Positions 17,667-24,967 of a stretch of 34,880 nucleotides of DNA are shown piece by piece. The stretch spans positions 1-34,880 of the forward strand of contig NZ_FNYH01000017.1 of the NCBI RefSeq assembly GCF_900108915.1, written 5' to 3'. The translations under genes were made by a program, and so were the position numbers. The notes beneath the pieces were generated by a model. The model ran no database searches, had not been told where the DNA came from, and worked only from the letters and a program-made list of their open reading frames with translations. Source of the DNA: Allopseudospirillum japonicum. GTDB lineage: Bacteria > Pseudomonadota > Gammaproteobacteria > Pseudomonadales > Halomonadaceae. Position 1 is the stretch's first letter, and each line of letters begins with the position of its first letter.

Positions 17667-19484
17667 CTCTGAAAGTTGCAGATCCTGCACGCCGGCATAG
17701 GCATAGCTTTGATGGTCGGCATGTTCGATTGCGAGAGTCAGCCCAGAATCAAAATTGAGGGTCAAACGATTATCAAAGACTTGGTGATCTGTGATGGCTA
17801 AACTGGCATCAAACTGGATGTGATTGCTAGAAAATAAGTCACTGATATTCAAATAACCTTGCGCACCCTGACCAAACTGATAAGTATCTGCCCCTAAACC
17901 GGCGTTGAGTACCGCTAGCTCGGGGGCTTGATTGATTTGCCATACATCTGCTTGCCCCGTACTGAGCAACGCGGAAGAAGTGGTCACTGTCAGCGGGTTG
18001 AGCTGCAAACTCTGCTCGGTAAACTGGATCGCTTCTACTCCAAGTAAGGCATCTGTGCCTTGTGCGTGTTGGATTTGCCAACCTTGGTTGCCTTGATAAC
18101 TGAGCTTGATTTGTGACAAATCTTGGTTATAGCGCACTGTATCCCAGCCTGCGCCAGCATAAATACTGTTATGGCCCTCTCCTGAGTAAATCAAATCATC
18201 CCCTGCACCTGCCAGCACTTGGTTATAGCCACTGAGTGGGCGGATTTCATCCTTGCCGGCACCTGCATCAATATGGTTATTAGTGCTGGTGCCTAGAATT
18301 TGATTGTCTTGTGCATCGCCTGCTAAAGCCTGCACTACACCTGCACTTTGTGCTAAATGCGTCATCAAAAAACTTTGCACGCTTTGCGCACTCACAGTTT
18401 GGCTAGCGCTGGGAGTTTCCTCATTCGTGGTATCTTCACCTGTATCTGTCGGATCCTTTTCCCATGCGAGCACGCGTAAATTGGAAACAAACAGTGCCGA
18501 GTCAAATAAGGCATCACCGACGTCTGTAATACCGATTTGCAATTGATTCGTGCCTGCTTTAATCGGTAAATACAAGCTGAGTACTTGGCTAATCCCATCA
18601 TATTCGATCGGGATAGGACTGCTATCAGAACTCCCATCATCCACAATCACGCCACCGCCGCCAATTGAGCCGCTGCCTGTACCGCCACCTATCAAAGAGC
18701 CACCACTGGTGCCGCTATTGTCTGTTGTGTTCGTATTGCCACCCCCGAGAATGGATCCCCAACCACCAGGCCCCAATAAGCTACCTGTGCCTGAGGTGTT
18801 GCCTGAATCGCCGGTATTATCTGGGGTATCTTCTGTCTCTGTGGCGTTTGGTGTCTCTGTGCTGCTATCAGAATCCGTATCCGTGCTTGTCTCTGGCGTA
18901 GCACTAGTTTGCTGGTTGTTATTAATAAAGAGCTCAGGATACTTGGACGCGGTCGCTATGCTTAATGGCTGATCTTTATTTGGGTAACCGGCTTGATTAA
19001 AGTAACCGTAATTGGTGCCATTCATGACCAAAGCGGCCAAGTCGGCGTATTGGCCTTGAGTGAATTCTGGATATTCTTCAGACGCCAGCACAAGATCGAG
19101 GCGTAAGCCGTAAGCATATTCAGTTTCGACATCAAAGGTGAGCTCAAGCACACTCGTATCATAAATGGGAATGGCTGTACCATAGGTTTGTTCGACCACA
19201 CTTTGCATGGGGGCATAGCCGGCATTGCCGAGCTGATGCGAAAAACCTGAGCTGGTGTTGGTATTTTGAATTAGGGCGCTGCCTGTGGTCATGACAAAAC
19301 CAGCCCCCAACCCTAAGCTATCAATAGAGCCATCATAGAAGGCGATAGATGGGGTATAGCTAGTTGCTGAGCCACCTAAAAGGCTGGCACTTTGTAAATT
19401 GAAACCTGCACTTGGGGTGAGACTAGCGACTAAATCGCTGGCATTGCCTGAGGTAAAAGAAGTCAAAGCACTACTGACGGCCAT
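17643..19484 (-). CDS. Large secreted-type protein: choice-of-anchor L domain with RTX-like repeats
   Basis: This protein has 613 residues and no N-terminal signal peptide. Residues about 20-195 and 290-345 match the choice-of-anchor L domain: IAFYDGSIDSLGLGAGFVMTTG, LVLASEEYPEF and YDGISQVLSLYLPI followed by DVGDALFDSALFVSNLRV. Between these two parts sits an insert of roughly 100 residues made of Thr/Ser/Asp/Glu and then Gly. Residues about 400-450 carry RTX-like calcium-binding repeats (DAGAGKDEI, LAGAGDDLIYSGEG, YAGAGWDTV). The plan suggests export by a type I secretion system using a C-terminal signal, as in adhesins and RTX proteins; no transporter genes are here. The start has AGAGGGA 7 bases upstream and lies 18 bases after thiO. 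Confidence 0.8.
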   Translation of the reverse strand: MAVSSALTSFTSGNASDLVASLTPSAGFNLQSASLLGGSATSYTPSIAFYDGSIDSLGLGAGFVMTTGSALIQNTNTSSGFSHQLGNAGYAPMQSVVEQTYGTAIPIYDTSVLELTFDVETEYAYGLRLDLVLASEEYPEFTQGQYADLAALVMNGTNYGYFNQAGYPNKDQPLSIATASKYPELFINNNQQTSATPETSTDTDSDSSTETPNATETEDTPDNTGDSGNTSGTGSLLGPGGWGSILGGGNTNTTDNSGTSGGSLIGGGTGSGSIGGGGVIVDDGSSDSSPIPIEYDGISQVLSLYLPIKAGTNQLQIGITDVGDALFDSALFVSNLRVLAWEKDPTDTGEDTTNEETPSASQTVSAQSVQSFLMTHLAQSAGVVQALAGDAQDNQILGTSTNNHIDAGAGKDEIRPLSGYNQVLAGAGDDLIYSGEGHNSIYAGAGWDTVRYNQDLSQIKLSYQGNQGWQIQHAQGTDALLGVEAIQFTEQSLQLNPLTVTTSSALLSTGQADVWQINQAPELAVLNAGLGADTYQFGQGAQGYLNISDLFSSNHIQFDASLAITDHQVFDNRLTLNFDSGLTLAIEHADHQSYAYAGVQDLQLSELLALVGA

Positions 19485-19502
19485 AAAAAATCCCTCTTAA
19501 AA

Positions 19503-20612
19503 TCAAGGTTGCGCGGCTTGAATACGCGCGCTGGGTAAGTAAGGGGCTGGATCAAGACTGGTGGGGCGCTCGAGTAGTGTCTCTGTTAATAGGCGTACTG
19601 CCGCTGGTGCGAGCACTAAACCATTGCGGAAATGCCCTGCATTGATGTAGAGGTTTTGGTAACCAGGAACCGCGCCAATCCAAGGAATGCCGTCAACGGA
19701 ACCAGGACGCAAACCCGCCCAATGGTGTTCAATCGGGAAATCGGCCAAAGCAGGGATGATACGATACGCCGTTTCTTGCAAAGAAAGGCGTGCTTCTTCA
19801 CAGGTTTGCTTATCAAAACCTACATATTCTAGGGTGCTGCCCGCTAGAATACGTCCATCGGCACGTGGGATCACATAACGCCCATCCATTAGTACCACAC
19901 CTCGTACAAGGTTTGGCACGGCTTTAAAGAGGATCATTTGCCCACGGACTGGTTGAATTTGCGAATGAATTCCTAAATCGCTCAGAAGCTGCCCTGTCCA
20001 AGCACCAGTTGCTAAAATCACTTTGCGTGCACTAAAGACCGCTTGAGCGGTTTCTACACCTAGAACTTCACCATCTTGAATTCGTAAGGCACGAATTTCG
20101 GTATTTTCGAGTAAACGCACTCGAGGATTGAGCTCTAAGGAACGTTTTAACGCTTGTCCCAGCCTTGGATTGCGAATGCTAGCGGTATCTGGCATCCATA
20201 AAGCGCTTTCGCAATGGGGGGCGGCTTCTGGTTCACGGTCATACAAAAAGGCCTTATCGACCACCTGCATACGTTTGCCTTGGGCCTGTGCCCAAGCGAG
20301 GGCTTCGGCTTGATCGGCAACCCGTAGAAATAAAGCGCCTTCTGTGCGTAGTTCAGGATCTATGCCAGTTTCTTGTAAAAGCTCGGCGGCCAGTTTGGGA
20401 TAAGCTGCTTGTGAAAGAGAGGCCAAAGCAGTAATAGGATCTGAGTAGCGCCAAGGGTATAAGGGCGAGACAATACCGCCGCCTGCCCAAGAAGATTCTT
20501 GAGCGCAGGCACCGCGCTCAATTAAGGTTACACCGGCCCCTGCTTGGCTTAACTCACGGGCTAACATCAAACCAATGACACCGCCACCTACAATGACAAA
20601 ATCATTTAACAT
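19503..20612 (-). CDS. thiO: Glycine oxidase ThiO (FAD-dependent, thiamine biosynthesis)
   Basis: ThiO oxidises glycine to iminoglycine for the thiazole ring of thiamine in organisms using the aerobic-type route. It has 369 residues. The FAD motif is FVIVGGGVIGLMLARELSQAG with the ribose-binding Glu in LIERG. The family segment SSWAGGGIVSPLYPW and the C-terminal HHWAGLRPGSVDGIPWIG plus GHFRNGLVLAPA are typical of ThiO. The ATG at 20612 is preferred over a GTG six bases upstream because AGGAA lies 6 bases before it. No thiS or thiG is in the window. A related D-amino-acid dehydrogenase is the alternative, but the GHFRNG ending favours ThiO. Confidence 0.88.
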   Translation of the reverse strand: MLNDFVIVGGGVIGLMLARELSQAGAGVTLIERGACAQESSWAGGGIVSPLYPWRYSDPITALASLSQAAYPKLAAELLQETGIDPELRTEGALFLRVADQAEALAWAQAQGKRMQVVDKAFLYDREPEAAPHCESALWMPDTASIRNPRLGQALKRSLELNPRVRLLENTEIRALRIQDGEVLGVETAQAVFSARKVILATGAWTGQLLSDLGIHSQIQPVRGQMILFKAVPNLVRGVVLMDGRYVIPRADGRILAGSTLEYVGFDKQTCEEARLSLQETAYRIIPALADFPIEHHWAGLRPGSVDGIPWIGAVPGYQNLYINAGHFRNGLVLAPAAVRLLTETLLERPTSLDPAPYLPSARIQAAQP

Positions 20613-20733
20613 ACTCACTTCCTATCGCAAAAAAATCACACGTCTTTTCGTGTCAATCATGCTAGGCAGAATAGCATAAAGCCTTTGTCTTGGGCTGACA
20701 TCTTCTTATCTATTTCAATAAAGTGGTGTATAA

Positions 20734-21270
20734 GTGATTCAATTAAAAAGACTTTTTTCTGAAGTTGAAGCTGTAGAAACGAGCGATTGCATTGTCGACC
20801 TACCTCAGGGAGCACGCCTGCTTGTGCAGCTAAAGTGTACGCCCACCGCGATTGTTCAAGTTCAATTAAAGCGATTAACACCTGCGCAAATAGAGCCACC
20901 AAGACCTCAAAAAACTAGTAAGCTCGCTCAGGCTGCTTATCAGCAGTTAGTTGCGTATGCGCAAGGCAAGTTACAGGTGTTTGATTTACCCTTGGCTGCT
21001 GTGGGAACTGAGTTTCAACATCAGGTTTGGCAGGCCTTGTTGCAAATTCCTTACGCCCATAAGGTGTCTTATCAATCATTAGCGCAAGCAGTGGGCTGTC
21101 CTCAAGGTGCGCGCGCGATCGGACAAGCGAATGGACGCAACCCTTGGCCTTTGCTTGTGCCTTGTCATCGGGTGATTCGTGCCGATGGCAGTTTGGGCGG
21201 TTATTCTGGTGGTCTCGAGATTAAAAAATATCTTTTAGCCCATGAAAGTCAGATGGCACATCCAGGCTAA
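20734..21270 (+). CDS. ogt: Methylated-DNA-[protein]-cysteine S-methyltransferase
   Basis: The protein removes methyl groups from O6-methylguanine by irreversible transfer to its own cysteine. It has 178 residues with a variable N-terminal domain and the conserved C-terminal DNA-binding domain. The acceptor is C144 in LVPCHRVIRADGSLGGYSGG. The helix-turn-helix region is KVSYQSLAQAVGCPQGARAIGQANGRNP, whose Arg acts as the arginine finger. Length and lack of an AraC domain make it the Ogt type and not Ada. The start is GTG with only a weak ribosome site; no in-frame ATG lies near. It is divergent from thiO. Confidence 0.92.
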   Translation: MIQLKRLFSEVEAVETSDCIVDLPQGARLLVQLKCTPTAIVQVQLKRLTPAQIEPPRPQKTSKLAQAAYQQLVAYAQGKLQVFDLPLAAVGTEFQHQVWQALLQIPYAHKVSYQSLAQAVGCPQGARAIGQANGRNPWPLLVPCHRVIRADGSLGGYSGGLEIKKYLLAHESQMAHPG

Positions 21271-21283
21271 TCATGCACAAAGA

Positions 21284-21312
21284 TTGCCGATCCGGTAGTG
21301 AATTTGCATAAT
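21284..21312 (+). promoter_or_regulatory. Probable sigma-70 promoter of nadK
   Basis: TTGCCG (21284-21289) and CATAAT (21307-21312) are separated by 17 bases, about 40 bases before the nadK start. Confidence 0.55.
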
Positions 21313-21352
21313 AGCCTCTCCTTCGTTAACTGCGCCCAAGGTACGCATACCC

Positions 21353-22237
21353 ATGGATAACTTTAAAAATATTGGCCTGATTGGTCGCTTGGGAAGCACA
21401 AAAGTCGTGGATACGCTGAAGCGCCTGATTCGCTTTCTCACAGATAACCACTATAACGTGATCCTAGAAGAGCAAACGGCGACTGTAATGCTCGGGCATG
21501 GTTTACAAGAAGCTTCGCGTAAGTTGATGGGAGAAATGTGCGACCTTGTCATTGTAGTCGGTGGTGATGGTAGTTTGTTAGGTGCCGCGCGTGCTTTGGT
21601 ACGTGCAGGTACCCCTGTGTTAGGTGTCAACCGTGGGCGTTTAGGGTTTTTAACGGATATTTCCCCAGAAGAAGTCGAGCAAAAAGTCGGCGAAGTCTTG
21701 CGTGGTCACTATGTTGAGGAGCATAGGTTTTTACTCGATGCGCATGTGTATCGTCACGGTGAGCCTATTGGTCATGCCGATGGGCTCAATGATGTGGTGC
21801 TGCATCCAGGAAAATCTGCGCGTATGATCGAGTTTGATCTTTTTATTGAAGGTCAGTTTGTTTATAGCCAAAGATCAGACGGCTTGATTGTTTCCACCCC
21901 CACAGGCTCAACTGCTTATGCTTTGTCTGGTGGCGGACCTATTATGCATCCTAAGCTGGATGCTCTCGTACTGGTGCCTATGTTCCCGCATACTTTATCA
22001 AGTCGCCCGATTGTGGTCGATGGTAATAGCGAGATTAAAATCCATATCAGTGATCATAATGAAACTTACCCGCATGTCAGTTGTGATGGGCAAACCCATA
22101 TCGTGGCTAAACCTGGAGATATTCTTTATATCCGCAAAAAGCCGCATAAACTGCGCTTAATCCATCCGCTGGGACATAATTATTACGAAATTTGCCGGAC
22201 CAAATTAGGCTGGAGCAGCCTGCAAATGGATTCCTAA
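21353..22237 (+). CDS. nadK: NAD kinase
   Basis: NadK phosphorylates NAD to NADP using ATP. It has 294 residues. The GGDG motif (residues 70-73, VIVVGGDGSLL) with its catalytic aspartate D72, the LGVNRGRLGFLTD segment, the ND pair in DGLNDVVLH and the STPTGSTAYALSGGGPI loop are all present. HTLSSRPIVV and DGQ complete the C-terminal beta-sandwich. A promoter lies 40 bases upstream. The following metallophosphatase gene begins 16 bases after the stop, and both are probably on one transcript. Confidence 0.97.
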   Translation: MDNFKNIGLIGRLGSTKVVDTLKRLIRFLTDNHYNVILEEQTATVMLGHGLQEASRKLMGEMCDLVIVVGGDGSLLGAARALVRAGTPVLGVNRGRLGFLTDISPEEVEQKVGEVLRGHYVEEHRFLLDAHVYRHGEPIGHADGLNDVVLHPGKSARMIEFDLFIEGQFVYSQRSDGLIVSTPTGSTAYALSGGGPIMHPKLDALVLVPMFPHTLSSRPIVVDGNSEIKIHISDHNETYPHVSCDGQTHIVAKPGDILYIRKKPHKLRLIHPLGHNYYEICRTKLGWSSLQMDS

Positions 22238-22253
22238 TCCGCGAGGTGTGAGC

Positions 22254-23273
22254 ATGTCTAGCCCTTGGACCTTACCTGAGTTACCCAAAGATGTTGGTTA
22301 TGACATCATCGGAGATGTACACGGATGCGGAAATACCCTTTGTCGCCTACTTGAATTGTTAGGCTATCGTGTGCGCTCAGGGGTTTACCGGCATCCCCAA
22401 GGCCGTAAAGTGGTGTTTTTAGGGGATATTGTCGATCGTGGTCCACGCATTCGCGAAGCCTTGCATACTGTGTACGCTATGGTGGAAGCGGGCGAGGCTT
22501 GGATGGTAATGGGTAATCACGAATACAATGCCATCACCTATTGCCGTCGTAATCGCCAAGGAACGGATTTTTTACGTGAGCATAGCCCGCGTAATAATCG
22601 TTTGATTATTGAAACCTTGTCGCAATTTGCGAATTATCCTGATGAATGGGATCATTTTCTTGGTTGGTTTATGGAACTGCCCTTGTTTTTAGATCAAGGG
22701 CAATTTCGTGTGGTACATGCTTGTTGGGATACCCGCTTGATTGAACGCTATTGGCAGGCCTATACCAGTGTTTACCTTAACGAGTCTCTATTGCATGAAT
22801 CGGTACATGAGGGCACTTTCGCTTATCAGGTTATTGAACGTCTGACACGCGGCATTTTATTACGTTTACCTGAAGGTATGGAAATTCGTAGTGGTGATGG
22901 TTTTGTGCGCCGTGCTTTCCGTGCCCATTTTTGGGCGCGTGATCCACAAACTTATGGTGATGTGATTTTTCAACCAGATAATTTACCTGATGATTTAGAA
23001 GACCAAATGTTAAGTGTATTTGAAAAGCAACAGTTGGCTTATTATGCACTTGATCAAGCGCCCTTATTTATCGGGCATTATTGGTGTGAAGGCATCCCTG
23101 CGGTGATGGCACCGAATATTGCTTGTGTGGATTATAGCGCAGTAAAGTATGGCCGCTTGGTGGCGTATCGTTGGGATGGGGAAAAGTGCCTAGATGCGGA
23201 TAAATTTGTGTGGGTCGATGTATTACGTGAAGAATTCCCTAATGTAGGCGCTCTACCTAATTTATTGGCTTAG
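22254..23273 (+). CDS. Calcineurin-like metallophosphoesterase
   Basis: This 339-residue protein of the PPP-like metallophosphatase family is related to bis(5'-nucleosyl)-tetraphosphatases and protein phosphatases. Metal-site motifs appear in order: DIIGDVHGC, FLGDIVDRGP, VMGNHEYN, VVHACW and FIGHYW. A long helical insert between GNHE and the HACW histidine is characteristic of the group often found after nadK. The substrate cannot be told from sequence. The ATG at 22254 is preferred to a GTG six bases upstream because GAGG lies 7 bases before it. It follows nadK by 16 bases. Confidence 0.9.
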   Translation: MSSPWTLPELPKDVGYDIIGDVHGCGNTLCRLLELLGYRVRSGVYRHPQGRKVVFLGDIVDRGPRIREALHTVYAMVEAGEAWMVMGNHEYNAITYCRRNRQGTDFLREHSPRNNRLIIETLSQFANYPDEWDHFLGWFMELPLFLDQGQFRVVHACWDTRLIERYWQAYTSVYLNESLLHESVHEGTFAYQVIERLTRGILLRLPEGMEIRSGDGFVRRAFRAHFWARDPQTYGDVIFQPDNLPDDLEDQMLSVFEKQQLAYYALDQAPLFIGHYWCEGIPAVMAPNIACVDYSAVKYGRLVAYRWDGEKCLDADKFVWVDVLREEFPNVGALPNLLA

Positions 23274-23307
23274 TCTATTTCTGGTATAAATGGCCATCTA
23301 TAAATTG

Positions 23308-23337
23308 GATACTCCCACACAATAGGGTGGGAATATC
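23308..23337. repeat. Imperfect 11-bp hairpin between convergent genes, IS-right-end-like on the minus strand
   Basis: GATACTCCCAC and GTGGGAATATC pair with one mismatch around an 8-base loop. Read on the minus strand it is a CCCACCC / GTGGG hairpin with a GAGTATCCAA tail, which recalls the GAGGATGTCAA tail of the tnpB element end, but the match is weaker than at the other sites. It could be only a weak terminator. The rest of the gap 23274-23414 holds nothing I recognise. Confidence 0.35.
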
Positions 23338-23414
23338 TCTTATTAAAATAGAGAGGTTTGCAACATTTCCCCATTCATTTTATCAAGAGTCATAGGGTTG
23401 GTGCTTTTTATCTT

Positions 23415-24341
23415 TTAAGTCTGTAAGTGCAGAAGATAAGGCTTAAGTTGTTTGGCCAGTGCGCGAATGACAGGCACGCAGACGCTATTACCAAATTGCT
23501 TATAGGCTTGTACATCACTAACGACAATTTTAAAGTTCTCTGGAAAACCTTGTAATCTAGCGGCTTCTCTCGGGGTGATTTTCCGAGGATTTTTATTGTG
23601 TCCCTGATCAATGAGAATTTCTGATCCATCTTTATAGTAACGTGCAGAAATGGTATTCGTGTATGGAGATTCTGCGGTAAATAAGCCATAGCCAAAGCCA
23701 TTGCCCTTATTTTGATGTGCAAGTTTCCTCCTTTGATGCCCCTGCCATAAACGATCGGATAAAGTATATTTAGCATCAACACTTTTTTCTAGAATATCAC
23801 CGACTTGTGTTTTTTTTCTTATCGGATCTGGAAAAATAAATTCTTGCTGGCCTTTTAAGGCTAATATGTAAATACGCTCACGATTTTGAGGAACACCGAA
23901 ATCCTTGGCTGCGAGCACTTTGCTTGCAACATGATAGCCTAAACTTTCCAGTGTCTGTTGCATCACTTGATAAGTTCTACCTTTATCATGCGTTTTTAAT
24001 CTTTTAACATTTTCTAGCAAAACGATATTAGGTTGATGGTACTCGATTATTTTAGCAATATAAAAAAATAAAGTCCCTCGCGTATCTTCGAAACCTTTCT
24101 GGAGGCCAGCTTGCGAGAAGGGTTGACAAGGAAATCCTGCTAGTAATAAGTCAAAATTAGGTATTTCACTTGGATGAATTGCGGTAATGTCACCATGAGG
24201 CTGCTCACCAAAATTTGCTTGATAGGTTTGTCTAGCAAATTGATCAATCTCTGAGGAGAAAACACATTTTCCCCCTATCTCATCAAAAGGTAAACGAATA
24301 CCCCCAATGCCTGCGAATAGATCAATAAATTTAAAACTCAT
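23415..24341 (-). CDS. C5-cytosine DNA methyltransferase, orphan type II
   Basis: The enzyme methylates carbon 5 of a cytosine in a specific DNA site. It has 308 residues with all main motifs: I FIDLFAGIGGIRL, IV GFPCQPFSQAG with catalytic C72, VI LLENV with E110, VIII QNRERIYIL, IX RLQGFPENF and X FGNSVCVPV. The target-recognition part between VIII and IX is short (about residues 165-260), so the site is probably 4-5 bases long but cannot be predicted. No restriction gene is found beside it. The gene is visibly A/T-richer than its neighbours, which suggests transfer. Its ATG overlaps the stop of a small upstream ORF as ATGA. Confidence 0.95.
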   Translation of the reverse strand: MSFKFIDLFAGIGGIRLPFDEIGGKCVFSSEIDQFARQTYQANFGEQPHGDITAIHPSEIPNFDLLLAGFPCQPFSQAGLQKGFEDTRGTLFFYIAKIIEYHQPNIVLLENVKRLKTHDKGRTYQVMQQTLESLGYHVASKVLAAKDFGVPQNRERIYILALKGQQEFIFPDPIRKKTQVGDILEKSVDAKYTLSDRLWQGHQRRKLAHQNKGNGFGYGLFTAESPYTNTISARYYKDGSEILIDQGHNKNPRKITPREAARLQGFPENFKIVVSDVQAYKQFGNSVCVPVIRALAKQLKPYLLHLQT

Positions 24342-24472
24342 TGTTTTGCCCAGTAGGTTAAATTTTGCGGGATTTCATCCTTGCTTGCACTAATGTTATT
24401 GTCGATAGTTTTGATAAAATATCTTTTCAAAAAAACTGTGTAGATCGGGCTGCATTTGCAACCCAATAACAC
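24338..24472 (-). pseudogene. 44-codon ORF coupled to the methyltransferase; probable C-terminal relic of a partner gene
   Basis: On the minus strand a frame is open from a GTG at 24472 to a TGA that overlaps the methyltransferase ATG by four bases (ATGA). The last 24 codons read KTIDNNISASKDEI then PQNLTYWAKQ, which looks like an ordinary protein C-terminus with normal codon use and not random A/T-rich DNA. The GTG follows the upstream gene's TAA by one TGA codon and has no ribosome site, so this piece is probably not translated from a real start today. The simplest reading is that a restriction, regulator or other partner gene once overlapped the methyltransferase and lost its 5' part. A genuine small coupling peptide is the alternative. 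I do not recognise the family. Confidence 0.45.
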
Positions 24473-24475
24473 TCA

Positions 24476-24967
24476 TTAATAATAAACCCCTTTAGGATCA
24501 AGTAGCTTGATTTTTCCTTGATGGACTTCATTCATCAAAAAATCAAAAAAAGGTGCCAGCCAAGTGCGTAAATCTTCTTTAGAAGGCATCTCTAAACCAG
24601 CAAATAAGGGGTCTTCACGTGCCACTTGTGCGCGGCGTGCTGAAATGCAATTTAATAACTGACGCTCAATATCTGAGGCTTTAAACATACGTAGCAAACA
24701 AGCCAAAGCTTCATCACTAGCATTACGGAACAAAAGCTGTTGCGTTTTGGCAGGTAATAAGAATAAAGAAAGTAGTAATTGACGATAAACCCCCTGCAAA
24801 GCGACATCAGTACTTTTTTTGTCGATGCCTAACTGGGTATCTAAATCAGCTAACAATAACAAGCCATCATGTAAGCTAATATAGCAGCTCATATAAGGGG
24901 TTTTAAACGCTAATTCTTGTCGATGAATGCCTAAAGTTAATGCATCGTTCACGAAGTGTTTCTCCAT
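24476..24967 (-). CDS. FliG-C-like domain protein, function unknown
   Basis: This 163-residue cytoplasmic protein has no signal or membrane segment. Residues about 75-155 follow the pattern of the FliG C-terminal domain. NASDEALACLLRMFKASDIE corresponds to the paired helices of that domain, ISARRAQVAREDPLFAG to its conserved SxRAAxxxxED segment, and FDFLMNEVHQGKIKL to the closing helix (compare ILEIARRLEEEGKI in typical FliG). The N-terminal 60 residues are not recognised. Its start overlaps the stop of the preceding gene by one base (TAATG). The FliG relation is from pattern memory; no flagellar genes are near, so a motor role is unlikely. Confidence 0.65.
   Translation of the reverse strand: MEKHFVNDALTLGIHRQELAFKTPYMSCYISLHDGLLLLADLDTQLGIDKKSTDVALQGVYRQLLLSLFLLPAKTQQLLFRNASDEALACLLRMFKASDIERQLLNCISARRAQVAREDPLFAGLEMPSKEDLRTWLAPFFDFLMNEVHQGKIKLLDPKGVYY

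Noticed and set aside
18550-18972. 140-residue plus-strand ORF, Pro/Leu/Val-rich
   Set aside because: It is the antisense of the Gly/Ser/Thr-rich insert of the large secreted protein; its composition is explained by that low-complexity DNA.
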